DNA of 13,923 nt, taken from positions 1-13,923 of the forward strand of contig JAUZQH010000003.1 of NCBI GenBank assembly GCA_030951065.1, in the 5' to 3' direction. Source of the stretch: Mariprofundus sp. (lineage in GTDB: Bacteria; Pseudomonadota; Zetaproteobacteria; Mariprofundales; Mariprofundaceae). The notes under the pieces were generated by a model. The model was not told the DNA's origin. It saw nothing but the letters and a program-made list of their open reading frames with translations, and ran no database searches. Below are positions 4,584-13,923 of the stretch, piece after piece (position 1 is the stretch's first letter; each line of letters begins with the position of its first letter). The translations under genes and the position numbers were made by a program.

Positions 4584-5639
4584 GATATTCTTAAAGCCCT
4601 TTCCGGTATTATTGACCCGGATTTCAATAAAGACATTGTCACCCTCGGTTTTGTAAAAAATATCACCATCAATGCCGGTGTCGTTGCCTTCACCATCGAA
4701 CTGACAACACCGGCCTGCCCGATTAAAGAAGAGTTTCGCAGACAGGCGGATGATGCCGTATCCGCACTCCCCGGCGTTAACGAAGTCAATATCACCATGA
4801 CCGCTAAAATGACTCCCGGCCGCAGTAAGGAAGCGATTACCGGCGTCGCCAATATTATTGCTGTGGCATCGGGCAAGGGAGGAGTGGGGAAATCCACCAC
4901 AGCCGTGAACCTTGCCGTGGCCATGGCACAAACCGGTGCCCGCGTCGGATTGCTGGATGCCGATATCTACGGCCCTTCCGTTCCGCGCATGATGGGCCTG
5001 GCCGGCTACAAACCTGAAATTGATTATGACAAAAAGACCTTCTACCCTCTGGAAAATTACGGCGTGAAAACCATATCTATCGGTTATCTGGTAGAGGAGA
5101 ATCAGGCCATGATCTGGCGCGGCCCGATGGTTTCCGGTGCTTTAAGCCAGCTACTCACCGATGTGCTGTGGGGCGAACTGGATTATCTGTTTGTCGACAT
5201 GCCGCCCGGAACCGGCGATGTACAGCTGACACTGACCCAGAAAGTGCCCGTGACAGGTGCGGTGATGGTCACGACACCACAGGATATTGCTCTGCTGGAT
5301 TGTCGCAAGGGTATCGAAATGTTCAAAAAGGCAGGTGTGACCACACTCGGAATTGTCGAAAACATGAGCCAGTTCATCTGTCCGCACTGCGGTGAATCCA
5401 GCCCGATTTTCGCCGAGGGCGGGGCCGACCGACTCAGCAAGGAATATAATACCAGCGTACTGGCTCATATCCCGCTGGATATGTCTATTCGCGAAAAATC
5501 CGATGAAGGCACACCGATTGTGGCAGCCGCACCGGATTCAGACCAAGCCAAAGTTTATCATGCACTGGCTGGTGAAGTAGCCCGAAAAATCAGCGTCTTA
5601 AACAGTCGAAAAATTGATATTCCGGTGATTGTGCAGTAA
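4569..5639 (+). CDS. mrp: Mrp/NBP35/ApbC-family Fe-S cluster carrier ATPase
   Basis: The 356-residue protein has an N-terminal MIP18/DUF59 domain (about residues 1-85, with the TTPACPIK motif). It is followed by a deviant P-loop ATPase with GKGGVGKST at 102-110, a DADIYGPSVPRMMG segment, DMPPGTGD, and the cluster-binding CPHC at C271/C274. Mrp proteins dimerise, hold a bridging [4Fe-4S] cluster on the CxxC and pass it to apo-proteins in the cytoplasm. I chose ATG at 4569 because GGAGGT (4559-4564) lies 4 bases upstream. In-frame starts further up (TTG 4518, ATG 4545, ATG 4557) lack such a site, and the TTG looks like part of a -35 element. It is transcribed away from the sulfur operon. Iron-sulfur delivery could support the sulfite reductase, though no direct link is shown. 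Confidence 0.96.
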   Translation: MLAEADILKALSGIIDPDFNKDIVTLGFVKNITINAGVVAFTIELTTPACPIKEEFRRQADDAVSALPGVNEVNITMTAKMTPGRSKEAITGVANIIAVASGKGGVGKSTTAVNLAVAMAQTGARVGLLDADIYGPSVPRMMGLAGYKPEIDYDKKTFYPLENYGVKTISIGYLVEENQAMIWRGPMVSGALSQLLTDVLWGELDYLFVDMPPGTGDVQLTLTQKVPVTGAVMVTTPQDIALLDCRKGIEMFKKAGVTTLGIVENMSQFICPHCGESSPIFAEGGADRLSKEYNTSVLAHIPLDMSIREKSDEGTPIVAAAPDSDQAKVYHALAGEVARKISVLNSRKIDIPVIVQ

Positions 5640-5640
5640 A

Positions 5641-6063
5641 TCAATCAATACCAATCAACCCACTGTCGCAAAGCAGCGTTCGCATGCGCATGCATAAAGT
5701 GTCCGAATCATACTTGCTGTAGGCAAGGGCTGGCAGCTTCCCCCACACCGGCGCAGGCCAGGCCGGGTCGCTTCTGTATCGTACAATATGATGAATATGC
5801 AGCTGGGGAACAACATTCCCAAGAGCCGCAACATTGATTTTATCTGCCTTGAATTCTGTTTCGATACACCCGGCCAGCAAAGAGGATTCGCGCATCAGTT
5901 GCTGCTGATCCGCTTCCGGTAACTGGTGGATTTCGTGAATATCCGGGCGCTGCGGCACCAGAATGAACCATGGATACCGGCTGTCATTAAGCAGCAACAG
6001 AACGGACAAGGGAAAGCTACCGATCACAAAACAGTCCTGCTTCAGTTGCGGGTGCAAAATCAT
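5641..6063 (-). CDS. HIT (histidine triad) family protein
   Basis: The 140-residue protein carries [10 protein letters not shown] at residues 86-95, with His89, His91 and His92 forming the histidine-triad region. The usual [10 protein letters not shown] segment of this bacterial HIT subgroup follows. HIT proteins are nucleotide-binding hydrolases or transferases acting on substrates such as aminoacyl- or dinucleoside phosphates; the substrate here is unknown. The middle position of the triad is His rather than the more common aliphatic residue. Its ATG overlaps the stop of the preceding UPF0178 gene in ATGA, so translation is probably coupled. The stop codon is separated from the convergent mrp stop by one base, leaving no room for a terminator between the two genes. 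Confidence 0.92.
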   Translation of the reverse strand: MILHPQLKQDCFVIGSFPLSVLLLLNDSRYPWFILVPQRPDIHEIHQLPEADQQQLMRESSLLAGCIETEFKADKINVAALGNVVPQLHIHHIVRYRSDPAWPAPVWGKLPALAYSKYDSDTLCMRMRTLLCDSGLIGID

Positions 6064-6518
6064 GCATCCGCCTTCAGCTGTCTGGCCAGGAATCTGTCCA
6101 GCTGATTGGCAAAGCGTTGCCGGTCTGTGTTACTGAATGCTGCCGGCCCACCTGTCACCACCCCCTCCCCACGCAGATCATCCATAAAGTTGCGCATACT
6201 CAGCGCTCCGCGAATATTATCGGAGGTATACATTTCACCGCGTGGATTCAGGGCAAAGCCGCCTTTTTCGATCATGCCTGCAGCAAGCGGAATATCGGCG
6301 GTAACGGCCAGATCGCCCGGCTCGGCATGGTCGACGATATAGGCATCGGCCACATCCGGTCCCGCAGCTACTCTAACGGCATTGATATATTCGGATTCAG
6401 GGTATTGGAGCCTTGAGTTAGCCACCAGCGTCAAAGCGATACAGACACGGTCGGCAGCGCGGAACAGAATCTCCTTAATCACTTTGGGACAGGCATCTGC
6501 ATCCACCCAGATATGCAC
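6060..6518 (-). CDS. yaiI: UPF0178 family protein (YaiI/YqxD-like)
   Basis: The 152-residue protein starts [20 protein letters not shown], the hallmark of the YaiI/YqxD family. [17 protein letters not shown] in the middle and the [15 protein letters not shown] segment are also typical. The fold is PIN/NYN-like with conserved acidic residues, which suggests a nuclease, but no reaction is established. The start codon is GTG at 6518-6516, with TAAGG only three bases upstream. It begins five bases after the nucleotidyltransferase stop and overlaps the HIT gene by four bases, so the three genes probably form one transcript. Full length for the family. Confidence 0.95.
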   Translation of the reverse strand: MHIWVDADACPKVIKEILFRAADRVCIALTLVANSRLQYPESEYINAVRVAAGPDVADAYIVDHAEPGDLAVTADIPLAAGMIEKGGFALNPRGEMYTSDNIRGALSMRNFMDDLRGEGVVTGGPAAFSNTDRQRFANQLDRFLARQLKADA

Positions 6519-6523
6519 AGACC

Positions 6524-7204
6524 TTAATGTCCCAGCAAACGGTTGGCTTTTATCAAATCACAGGGCCTGCCGATATCAAACCAGTAGCCATGGTGCACAA
6601 GGCCTTTACATGCGCCTTTGGCAATCATTTCGCGAATGGAACGGGCCAGTGAAAATACTTCGTCCGTTTCATAATGCCCAAACACCGATTCATCCCAGAC
6701 CGAGACACCGGCAAAGGTAAACCGGTCATAACCGCTCATCGACACATCATCACCATGCAGAATAAAATCACCTTTCTGATGATGTTGTGGATTATCAACC
6801 AGCGCAATGCTGCAACCACCTGCAGGTGCCATAAGCGCCAGACGGGATATATCAATATCAGCCAGTACATCACAATTGTGAACCACAACAGGACCACTGC
6901 CCGGCAACATGGACAGGGCTTTCTTCACACCGCCACCTGAATCCAGTAATGTTTCTTCATAACTGATACAGATATGGCAACCGAACCTCGACCCGTCACC
7001 CAGATAATCTGCCAGTTGATCGGCATGATGAAAGGCATTCACAGCAATCTCACGTACACCATGTGCCACCAGCCGTCGGATCACATGCACAATCGCCGGC
7101 TCACCCGCCACCCGCACCAACGCTTTAGGGCGATGGCTGGTCATCCATTTCAACCTTGTCCCCATGCCCGCCGCTAAAATAACAGCGCGGTCCATTTGCT
7201 CCAT
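6524..7204 (-). CDS. murU: Sugar-1-phosphate nucleotidyltransferase, MurU-like
   Basis: The 226-residue protein has the nucleotidyltransferase signature [20 protein letters not shown] at 10-29 and a metal-binding [16 protein letters not shown] and the final GYWFDIGR resemble MurU, which makes UDP-N-acetylmuramic acid from N-acetylmuramate-1-phosphate in the peptidoglycan recycling route. Related mannose-1-phosphate guanylyltransferases share this fold. The kinase AmgK, the usual MurU partner gene, is not in the window, so the substrate is inferred. I chose ATG at 7204-7202 because GGAG lies 6 bases upstream. An earlier ATG at 7210 abuts the ribosome binding site, and a later ATG at 7195 is possible. 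It leads the three-gene cluster with yaiI and the HIT gene. The roughly 160 bases upstream are A+T-rich and hold no gene and no convincing promoter. Confidence 0.93.
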   Translation of the reverse strand: MEQMDRAVILAAGMGTRLKWMTSHRPKALVRVAGEPAIVHVIRRLVAHGVREIAVNAFHHADQLADYLGDGSRFGCHICISYEETLLDSGGGVKKALSMLPGSGPVVVHNCDVLADIDISRLALMAPAGGCSIALVDNPQHHQKGDFILHGDDVSMSGYDRFTFAGVSVWDESVFGHYETDEVFSLARSIREMIAKGACKGLVHHGYWFDIGRPCDLIKANRLLGH

Positions 7205-7365
7205 GCCCATCTCCCCCGTAACATTCTCGTAATTTAAAGAAACACTGTAGCCAGTTCAGCATGAATCAGTTTATCTTTAAGCCCAAACAACTATAAATTT
7301 TGAACCGCAAAGTATGCAGATATTCTTTCCATTGCACACGCTGGAGCTAAACATTTTTGCCACAA

Positions 7366-8286
7366 TCACCCGTTCAGCTTTTCAATCAACTCCGGCATTT
7401 TTTCAAGTGCCGCCTGCCTGCCCTTTTCAATTTCCTGTTCCGGATTGGAAAAGTCATGCCATTGCGTAAAACCAACCAGCGGCTCGATCAGTACATCTGC
7501 AAATGTTTTGTTATATCTTCGCAAATATAATGATTTGACCTGAGTTGCCCAATCCAGCATGCCATAAACATTAGTCGGTTCATTTTCTTCCCCCGGTCGG
7601 GATCCCACATTCACGGCCAAAACCAGCTGATCGGAAGTCGTTACCATTTGTGCCTCTCTGGCCGGCAAATCTGAAGCCACCCCGCCATCCACAAATTTTT
7701 TTCCGCCGATTTTAACCGGATCAAACACACCCGGGATCGCCATACTGGCAGCAATTGCACATGGCAGTTTCACATCCGAATTGACCGAAAACAGATGGCA
7801 TTCACCGCTGGGAAACTGTACTGCGGTCACATACAATGGAATTTTGGCATCCCTGAAGGATTCACCGCCACAAAATGCGAAAGCAATATCCACCAGCGCA
7901 TCGGTATCGGCTATAGCCAGCTCGGTTGCAGCTCTGGTATACAGCAACGTCTGTTTGGCAGCGGCACTCAGCTTCGACAACCATCCCTGATCCTGCAAAT
8001 CAGCCCCGTCAAGTGCAGGGAGGTCCAGCCTGGAGAAGGTTTCCGATTGAAGAATTTCACTGGCACGCTGAATCACCGCCCTGGCATCCGGATTCACCGC
8101 ATACATGGCTCCGAACAATGCCCCGATACTGCTACCAACAATCGCATCCGGCTTAAGCTTATGCTGCTCCAGAACATCCAACACACCCAGATGCGCCAGA
8201 CCACGGCCACCACCGCCACCCAGGGCCAGCACAAAACCGTTTTTCTTCTCTTTTCGGCGCTCAAAAATACGTTCAAGTAAATTCAT
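7366..8286 (-). CDS. Patatin-like phospholipase (RssA/NTE-type hydrolase)
   Basis: The 306-residue protein shows the three patatin hallmarks: the glycine-rich oxyanion loop GGGGGRGLAHLG at 23-34, the nucleophile Ser53 in GSSIG (51-55), and the catalytic Asp200 in DGGVASDLP. Such enzymes hydrolyse acyl esters of lipids with a Ser-Asp dyad. There is no signal peptide; the N-terminus is basic (ERRKEKK), so it may act at the inner face of the membrane. ATG at 8286 is preferred, with AAGAG 8 bases upstream; a GTG at 8295 is an alternative. It follows glnD by about 11 bases and is probably the last gene of the mutS-lipoprotein-glnD transcript. The substrate is unknown. Confidence 0.93.
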   Translation of the reverse strand: MNLLERIFERRKEKKNGFVLALGGGGGRGLAHLGVLDVLEQHKLKPDAIVGSSIGALFGAMYAVNPDARAVIQRASEILQSETFSRLDLPALDGADLQDQGWLSKLSAAAKQTLLYTRAATELAIADTDALVDIAFAFCGGESFRDAKIPLYVTAVQFPSGECHLFSVNSDVKLPCAIAASMAIPGVFDPVKIGGKKFVDGGVASDLPAREAQMVTTSDQLVLAVNVGSRPGEENEPTNVYGMLDWATQVKSLYLRRYNKTFADVLIEPLVGFTQWHDFSNPEQEIEKGRQAALEKMPELIEKLNG

Positions 8287-8297
8287 TGATGTCACTC

Positions 8298-10859
8298 TTA
8301 TGCTTCCTGTTCCGGTAACGTCGCCACATCAGCCAACTTTTCGCACAGGGCTGTTACCTGCTCCGTCGATAACTGGTTCGATTGCTTACCGGTAATGAAG
8401 AACACATCGACAGCCCGCTCACCAAATGTTGAGACGGATGCCCCGTGTAAAATATAACCCTGCGCACTAATCACCTCAGCCAATCTGGCCAATAACCTGG
8501 GCTGGTCGGCAGCAGACACCTCAATGACTGTCTCCCGAAACGAGGCCTTGGGCAATTCACGCACCCGTACCGGCACGCGTTGCATCAAGACACTGACCTT
8601 GAAATTGTTATCTACTCTCACCTTTTCAATCTCATCCTGCTGCAACAGCCCGTTGATACGAGTCTCCAGCCGCTCCAGATCGGATTCGACATCGAAGGGG
8701 GAGCCATCTGAAGCCTGCAAATGGAATACATCCAGCACCCGGCCATCATGCAGCTTATAAGCCTGTGCCGCCACAATACTGGCATGCCCGGAAGTCAGTG
8801 TTGCAGCCAGCGCGGCAAACAATCCCTCACGCTCATGGGCAACCACAAAAACCAGAGTTTCGGATCGCTCTTTGTCCACCCACAGCTGAACGGCATCGTC
8901 CGGATGATCAGCAAGCAGTTCGGTGATTTTACGCAGCTGTCTTGGCGCAAAATGCATCACGCATGGCACCGACAACAGCGAAACCGCCGCCTGTAACGAT
9001 GCCTGATCCCCGTTGGCCTTTTCCAGCACGGTCTCCAATCGTGTGCGATAACGCTGTTCGCCAGCCTCACCACCAGCCTGATCTCCCTGCAGGCACTGGG
9101 CGGTTGCATGGTAAATCTCGCGCAACAATGTGCCCTTCCAGTCATTCCAGACATTCGGTCCGACAGCGGCAATATCCGCCACCGTCAGCAACAACAGGTA
9201 TTGTAATCGCTCGAGATCACCAACACGCTGGGCAAATGCGCTGATCACTTCCGGGTCGGACAAATCAAAACGCTGACTTTTGACTGCCATCAGCAGATGC
9301 TCGCGCACCAGCCATTCAATGAGCTCGGTTGCATCGCGATTCAGGCCGATACGCTGGCAGAAGTTGCGCGCAATCACTGCACCATTCTCAGAGTGGTCTC
9401 CCTCTATCCCCTTGGCAATATCATGAAAGAGCAGCGCCAGATACAACAACTCGGGCCGCTTGATTCTATGACATACCTCATGTGCCAGTGGCAGGCGCAT
9501 ATCACGTTCCTGATGCCAGAAGTTTCTGGCTTCGCCGATTGCCCGCAGGGTATGCTCATCCACAGTATAGGCATGATAGCGATTGAACTGCCCAAGCCCT
9601 ACCACATCACGAAATTCAGGAATAAAGCGCCCCAGCACTCCGGTAATATTCATACCGCGCAAGACCCAGTGAACATTCCGGTTGCTGCGCAGAATTTGCA
9701 GAAACAGCCTGTGCGCCTCGGGGTTACTGCGAAAGTCATCATCAATCAACAGCACATCAGCACGAATCTGGCGCAGGGCCTGACTGGAAAGCATTCTTCG
9801 GTCCTGCTGTGAAATATGGAAAATACGCAGTAACCGTAACGGTTCATCTTTAAACACATCGTCATGAGCAATCCCGACCAGTTGCCCCTCAAGCGTAAAA
9901 CCATCCCCGATATTGCGTTTGAATGTGAATCGCTGCGGATGCAGCTGCTCTTTGAAATGCATGCGCATCAAGCCGGTAATCCGCGATATCCGGCCCACAT
10001 GCCGAAAATAGTCTTTCATGAATGCGTCAACAGCCGGAAGATGATTCGCTGACTCGTAGTGCATGCGCTCAGCCAGCACCACCTGTTGCTCAAAACCAAG
10101 ACGATCGGATGCGCGCTTCACTTCCAGATGCAGGCCGGCCCGACAACGCCAGAGGAAATCCTGGGCACTAAGAAGATGGTCCCTTTCCCGGCTGGAAATA
10201 GCCCCTTTATCGACCAGGCCTGCAACATCCTCACAGCCATACCAGGCCTTGGCCAGCCAGAACACCGTCTGCACATCGCGCAAACCACCCTTGCTTTCCT
10301 TGATATCCGGCTCCATCAGAAATGCGGTACCGCCGGTACGCTCATAACGGCCTTCCAATTCGGCCAGCTTGGCTTCTATGAATGCCTTGCGCTGCTTCCT
10401 GAAAAACAACCCGAGTTTATCCTGTAGCTGAGTATAATGATCACCCGGGCCTGCCAGCAGCCTCGATTCCATCGCTGCCGTCGCTGACGACCAGTCTTCG
10501 TGAACATGCAACAGCGTATCTTTAACCGTACGCACAGCATGGCCGATCTTGGCTCCCATATCCCACAATGAAAGAAGAAATGCCTGCATCTCCTCCTCGA
10601 CTTCCGGCGGACACGCCTCAGGCACAAGAAACCATAAATCCCAATCGGAACAAGGTGCCAGCTCTCTGCGCCCGTACCCTCCCACTGCGACAAGGTCCAC
10701 GCATGCCGATGCCGTTGGTGCTGTATCCTTCCACAACCCGGTTAACAACACGTCCACATTGCGGCACATCAGCATGCTTAATTCAGCACCGCTATCGCCA
10801 GCATCGAAGGCTTCGGCAACCGAATCAAACAGCGATGACAGCGCCTCTTTTTCAGCCAT
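8298..10859 (-). CDS. glnD: Bifunctional [protein-PII] uridylyltransferase/uridylyl-removing enzyme
   Basis: The 853-residue protein has the GlnD order of domains. The nucleotidyltransferase motif is GGYGRREL (60-67) with SDWDL (71-75). The HD hydrolase is marked by LFHDIAKG with His479-Asp480. Two C-terminal ACT domains sit at about 670-740 and 780-850. GlnD uridylylates PII under nitrogen limitation and removes UMP when glutamine binds the ACT domains, so setting glutamine synthetase and nitrogen regulation. The length is close to the roughly 890 residues of the E. coli enzyme, and the active-site residues are intact. The start lies two bases after the lipoprotein stop and has only a poor ribosome binding site, which suggests translational coupling. 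No glnB, glnA or ntr gene is seen beside it. Confidence 0.97.
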   Translation of the reverse strand: MAEKEALSSLFDSVAEAFDAGDSGAELSMLMCRNVDVLLTGLWKDTAPTASACVDLVAVGGYGRRELAPCSDWDLWFLVPEACPPEVEEEMQAFLLSLWDMGAKIGHAVRTVKDTLLHVHEDWSSATAAMESRLLAGPGDHYTQLQDKLGLFFRKQRKAFIEAKLAELEGRYERTGGTAFLMEPDIKESKGGLRDVQTVFWLAKAWYGCEDVAGLVDKGAISSRERDHLLSAQDFLWRCRAGLHLEVKRASDRLGFEQQVVLAERMHYESANHLPAVDAFMKDYFRHVGRISRITGLMRMHFKEQLHPQRFTFKRNIGDGFTLEGQLVGIAHDDVFKDEPLRLLRIFHISQQDRRMLSSQALRQIRADVLLIDDDFRSNPEAHRLFLQILRSNRNVHWVLRGMNITGVLGRFIPEFRDVVGLGQFNRYHAYTVDEHTLRAIGEARNFWHQERDMRLPLAHEVCHRIKRPELLYLALLFHDIAKGIEGDHSENGAVIARNFCQRIGLNRDATELIEWLVREHLLMAVKSQRFDLSDPEVISAFAQRVGDLERLQYLLLLTVADIAAVGPNVWNDWKGTLLREIYHATAQCLQGDQAGGEAGEQRYRTRLETVLEKANGDQASLQAAVSLLSVPCVMHFAPRQLRKITELLADHPDDAVQLWVDKERSETLVFVVAHEREGLFAALAATLTSGHASIVAAQAYKLHDGRVLDVFHLQASDGSPFDVESDLERLETRINGLLQQDEIEKVRVDNNFKVSVLMQRVPVRVRELPKASFRETVIEVSAADQPRLLARLAEVISAQGYILHGASVSTFGERAVDVFFITGKQSNQLSTEQVTALCEKLADVATLPEQEA

Positions 10860-10861
10860 GG

Positions 10862-11179
10862 CTATTTGCAGCGATAGACATCAAACACCTGTTCACCATC
10901 AACAATTTTACTCATGGCAACGATCGTATCCCCTTTCATTTCCGCCGCTGCATTGCGGCCGAGTGTTTCCAGCTCCGCACTCATCTTATCCTCTGAGCGG
11001 GAAATAAAAGCCACCTTGTCCAACACGGACACCGTCGCGCGACCCAGTTTTTTACAGCCATCTATCTGGCTGAGATATGCCACCCGTACATTCAATGCTT
11101 CACTGGTCGGTTCCACCCAGGGGGTGCAGCCGCCCAGAACAATAACTGAAACGCATAACATCCAACTGATTTTTTTCAT
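10862..11179 (-). CDS. Small lipoprotein, DUF4156-like
   Basis: The 105-residue protein has a lipoprotein signal: KK at 2-3, a hydrophobic stretch and the lipobox LGGC with the lipidated Cys18. Thr at +2 predicts the outer membrane. The mature part has a GCKKLG motif near residue 41, a helix rich in Ala (NAAAEMKGD) and a C-terminal VYRC, an arrangement like DUF4156 proteins. The two mature cysteines may form a disulfide. Its function is unknown. Its ATG overlaps the mutS stop in ATGA, and glnD starts two bases after its own stop, so all three are probably translated from one mRNA. A GAGG site sits about 10 bases upstream inside mutS. Confidence 0.85.
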   Translation of the reverse strand: MKKISWMLCVSVIVLGGCTPWVEPTSEALNVRVAYLSQIDGCKKLGRATVSVLDKVAFISRSEDKMSAELETLGRNAAAEMKGDTIVAMSKIVDGEQVFDVYRCK

Positions 11180-13770
11180 ATGTCATCAACCTCTTTTTTT
11201 AATGTATCCAGAAATGTCAGTGCATCCAGCGGACGCATGGCGTCCACATCAGCCTCCGCCAGTTTATCATGCAATTGCCGCAAACGCTCCAATTCCGCTT
11301 CCTGCTGTTTCTTTTCCGCCACAGCAAACAAACCCAGTTGCGATTTTCCCGTTTCCGCCGCCAGTTCGGAACCATGTTCGAGGCGAAACAGATGCTCGCG
11401 CGCCCGCCTGATCACCTGACGCGGCAAACCCGCCAGTTGCGCCACCGCAATACCATAGGACTGATCGGCAGCATCCTCCACCACCTGATGCATAAAAATC
11501 ACTGAACCGTTCCACTCTCGCACAGTCACCGAAGCATTAAACGCAGCATCATATTCATCCGGTAATTCCGTAAGTTCATGATAATGCGTCGCAAACAGCG
11601 TCATCACATCCTTTGCGCCAATCAGCTGTTCCGCCACCGACCAGGCAATAGCAAGGCCGTCCCAGGTACTGGTGCCACGACCGATCTCATCAATAATAAC
11701 CAGTGAGCGGGGCTCCATCTGATTCAGAATCGTCGCGGTTTCCATCATCTCGACCATGAACGTGGAACGACCGCTGGCCAGTTCATCGCCGGCACCCACC
11801 CGGGTAAAAAGACGTTTGGTCAATGGAATGCGTGCTTCATCCGCCGGCACAAAACAACCGGTATGCGCCAGCCAGACAATCCATGCCACCTGCCGCATAT
11901 AGGTAGATTTTCCCCCCATATTCGGACCGGTCAACAGCATGAAACGACGGGACTTCATATCCATATGGGTGTCATTGGCCACAAACGGTTCATCGGGCGG
12001 TAAATGTCGTTCCACAACCGGATGCCTGCCACCGACCAGTTTCAGGGCACGGCCGGCATGAACTTCCGGTCGTACATAACGATGTTCCTTGGCCAGTGCA
12101 GCGAAACAGGCAACAACATCCAGTTCTGCCACTGCCCTTGCAGCCTGCTGAATGGCCGTTGCCTGCCCTGAAATACGTTGCCGGAGCATTTCGACCCGTT
12201 CATCTTCACGCTGCATCGCAGCATCGCGTGCCCCCAGGATCTCGGCTTCAAAACTGTGCAACTCATCGGTAATAAAACGTTCGGCATTCACCAGTGTCTG
12301 CTTGCGCACATAATCAACAGGCGCTTCCCTGGCCTGAGCTTTGGATATCTCGATAAAATAACCGAATACCTTATTATATTTCACACGCAAATTGGCCAGG
12401 CCGGTACGATCACGTTCACGCTGCTCATAATCACGCAACCAGTCGCCGGCATCATTTGCCAGACCACGCAAACGATCCAGTTCGACATCGAATCCTTCCC
12501 GAATCAGTCCGCCATCCCGAAATGCCTGCGGTGGCATATCCACAACCGCAGCAGCCAGCTCATCGGCCAGCGATTCCAGCCCCTGCAAAGCTGCAATCAT
12601 GTCATCAAACAAACCGCTGCGATCCCCCAGTTGCTGTCGTAATTCAGGCAAAGCCAACAAGGCATCCGTTAAACCCCGGAAATCGCGCGGGGCAGCCCTG
12701 CCGAGCACAATGCGGGTCAGCATGCGCTCCATATCGCGCACACCGGCAAGCTGTTCACGCAAAGCTGCCAGCGTATCTGCATCGTCCACCATGCTCTGCA
12801 CCGCATTCTGACGTTCGTTTAACTGATCCAGGTTCGTCAATGGCCGGTCGATCCAGTCACGCAGCAAGCGCGCTCCCATCGGCGTACAGGTACCATCCAG
12901 CACATGAATCATGCCGGCCTTCGGGTCACCGGCCAGCGAACAATACAGCTCCAGATTACGGCGCGAACGCGCATCAATGCGCATACATGGCGCCTGCTCA
13001 ATAAACACCGGCAACGATAAATGCTCCAGTGCACATTTCTGGGTTTGCCCCAGATATACCAGTACGGCACCAACCGCTGCCGAAACCTGTTCGTGTTTCT
13101 CCAGATTCAACGATTGCCAGTCCGATACACCGAAATATCGTTCCAGCTGTTCGCGCGCCACTGCCGCTGAAAAGCTCCAGTCTCCCGGATGTGTTGTCGG
13201 CACATCGGCCTGTGCCGTTTCAGAACACGGCAGTAACAATTCCGCCGGAGCCAGAACCGCCAGCTGCTCTTCCAGCTCCGCTTCGCCCTGCCCCTCCAGC
13301 AACCGCCAGTTACCACAGGATAGATCAACAGAAGCCAGTCCCCAGCATTCACCTTTTCGGAAACAGGCCACCAGCGGTGCAGAACTGGCCTGATCAAGAA
13401 GCTCCGATTCAGTAATGGTGCCGGCGGTAACCACACGGACCACTTCACGCCGAACTGGCCCTTTTGATCCATCCGGCGGTTCCATCTGGTCGCAAACGGC
13501 TACGCGTTTGCCTGCCGCGACCAGCCTGGCCAGATAACCCTCGGCCTGATGCCATGGCACACCGGCCATCGGAATATCTTCTCCGTTGGATTTGCCGCGC
13601 TTGGTCAATGTAATGCCCAGAATTTTAGATGCCTCGACAGCATCTTCGAAAAACATCTCGTAAAAATCGCCCATACGGTAAAACAGCAAACAGTCCGAAT
13701 ATTCGGATTTGATTTTAAGATACTGTTGCATCATGGGGGTATGGGTGCTTTCCGTAACCTTCTTCGCCAT
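11176..13770 (-). CDS. mutS: DNA mismatch repair protein MutS
   Basis: The 864-residue protein is a complete MutS1. The mismatch-reading motif GDFYE has Phe36 and Glu38 at the same numbers as in E. coli. The core and clamp regions follow, then Walker [10 protein letters not shown] at 615-623, Walker [10 protein letters not shown] beginning at Asp694, and THYHELT. The C-terminal [11 protein letters not shown] end is also MutS-like. MutS scans DNA as a dimer, binds mispairs and recruits MutL. The ATG at 13770 has only a weak GCGGG upstream and lies 41 bases after the stop of the preceding partial gene. The stop overlaps the lipoprotein start. mutL is not in the window. Confidence 0.98.
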   Translation of the reverse strand: MAKKVTESTHTPMMQQYLKIKSEYSDCLLFYRMGDFYEMFFEDAVEASKILGITLTKRGKSNGEDIPMAGVPWHQAEGYLARLVAAGKRVAVCDQMEPPDGSKGPVRREVVRVVTAGTITESELLDQASSAPLVACFRKGECWGLASVDLSCGNWRLLEGQGEAELEEQLAVLAPAELLLPCSETAQADVPTTHPGDWSFSAAVAREQLERYFGVSDWQSLNLEKHEQVSAAVGAVLVYLGQTQKCALEHLSLPVFIEQAPCMRIDARSRRNLELYCSLAGDPKAGMIHVLDGTCTPMGARLLRDWIDRPLTNLDQLNERQNAVQSMVDDADTLAALREQLAGVRDMERMLTRIVLGRAAPRDFRGLTDALLALPELRQQLGDRSGLFDDMIAALQGLESLADELAAAVVDMPPQAFRDGGLIREGFDVELDRLRGLANDAGDWLRDYEQRERDRTGLANLRVKYNKVFGYFIEISKAQAREAPVDYVRKQTLVNAERFITDELHSFEAEILGARDAAMQREDERVEMLRQRISGQATAIQQAARAVAELDVVACFAALAKEHRYVRPEVHAGRALKLVGGRHPVVERHLPPDEPFVANDTHMDMKSRRFMLLTGPNMGGKSTYMRQVAWIVWLAHTGCFVPADEARIPLTKRLFTRVGAGDELASGRSTFMVEMMETATILNQMEPRSLVIIDEIGRGTSTWDGLAIAWSVAEQLIGAKDVMTLFATHYHELTELPDEYDAAFNASVTVREWNGSVIFMHQVVEDAADQSYGIAVAQLAGLPRQVIRRAREHLFRLEHGSELAAETGKSQLGLFAVAEKKQQEAELERLRQLHDKLAEADVDAMRPLDALTFLDTLKKEVDDI

Positions 13771-13811
13771 GCCCGCAATGTAACATGGCCATCAGGGATT
13801 CTTAACCTGAA

Positions 13812-13923
13812 TTATTCCCGCCGATTTATCACTTCATAGCTCTGTATGGACATGGGATCGCTTTGCGCATTTTTATCGGCGGCCTTGATTTTTCGACTCA
13901 CCGTTGATCGGTGCAATCGAGCA
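13812..13923 (-). CDS. C-terminal end of an unidentified protein, possible helix-turn-helix
   Basis: The reading frame enters from the right edge and gives 36 residues before TAA at 13814-13812. RLHRSTVSRKIKAAD, near the start of the visible part, has the look of a recognition helix of a Fis- or NtrC-type helix-turn-helix, followed by a polar tail. The stretch is short, so chance cannot be excluded. The stop lies 41 bases before mutS on the same strand, a spacing that fits co-transcription. The other minus-strand frames through this segment look less protein-like. I cannot name the gene. Confidence 0.4.
   Translation of the reverse strand, partial: ARLHRSTVSRKIKAADKNAQSDPMSIQSYEVINRRE

Noticed and set aside
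7205..7365. Promoter or small gene in the gap between the patatin and MurU-like genes
   Set aside because: The stretch is A+T-rich, but only weak hexamer matches (TTGGGC with CATGCT) were found and there is no supported reading frame.
13818..13882. Inverted repeat CCGCCGAT / ATCGGCGG
   Set aside because: Arms of 8 bases are 49 bases apart and lie within the partial reading frame, with no T-tract; could easily be chance.

Overview
The window looks like chromosomal DNA from a Gram-negative proteobacterium. GlnD, MutS, a MurU-like nucleotidyltransferase, a UPF0178 (YaiI/YqxD) protein and a short outer-membrane-type lipoprotein all point that way. A SAM-I riboswitch on a methionine/cysteine operon is unusual for classical Gammaproteobacteria and hints at a deeper lineage such as Zetaproteobacteria or a delta-like group. 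That placement is inference. No insertion sequence, phage gene, tRNA, rRNA or CRISPR array was seen.

Region 1 (about 1-4333, minus strand) is one SAM-controlled sulfur operon. A SAM-I riboswitch with an intrinsic attenuator (4084-4286) precedes, in transcription order, a threonine-synthase-family PLP enzyme, a MoaD/ThiS-like sulfur carrier ending in Gly-Gly-Lys, a free-standing NIL-domain protein, a CysK-type cysteine synthase, a HesA/MoeB/ThiF adenylyltransferase, and the first 43 codons of what looks like a nitrite/sulfite reductase. Together these are the parts of a protein-thiocarboxylate route: sulfite is reduced to sulfide, the E1-like enzyme activates the carrier and loads it with sulfur, and a PLP enzyme delivers the sulfur to an activated amino acid. 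Control by SAM suggests homocysteine/methionine as the end product, and the only candidate homocysteine-forming enzyme visible is the threonine-synthase homologue. This is the most interesting part of the window. Four of the five gaps between these genes carry repeat or hairpin DNA.

Region 2 (4288-4568) is the divergent control region. It holds the presumed riboswitch promoter (minus strand), a possible small RNA with a C-rich loop and a strong terminator (plus strand), and the leader of mrp.

Region 3 (4569-5639, plus strand) is mrp, an Fe-S carrier ATPase. It converges on region 4, with stop codons one base apart.

Region 4 (5641-7204, minus strand) is a tight cluster: MurU-like nucleotidyltransferase, YaiI-family protein and HIT-domain protein.

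Region 5 (7366-13923, minus strand) is a compact housekeeping cluster in transcription order: the tail of an unidentified gene with a possible helix-turn-helix, mutS, a DUF4156-like lipoprotein, glnD and a patatin-like phospholipase. Its last four genes overlap or nearly touch, so they are probably co-transcribed and translationally coupled.
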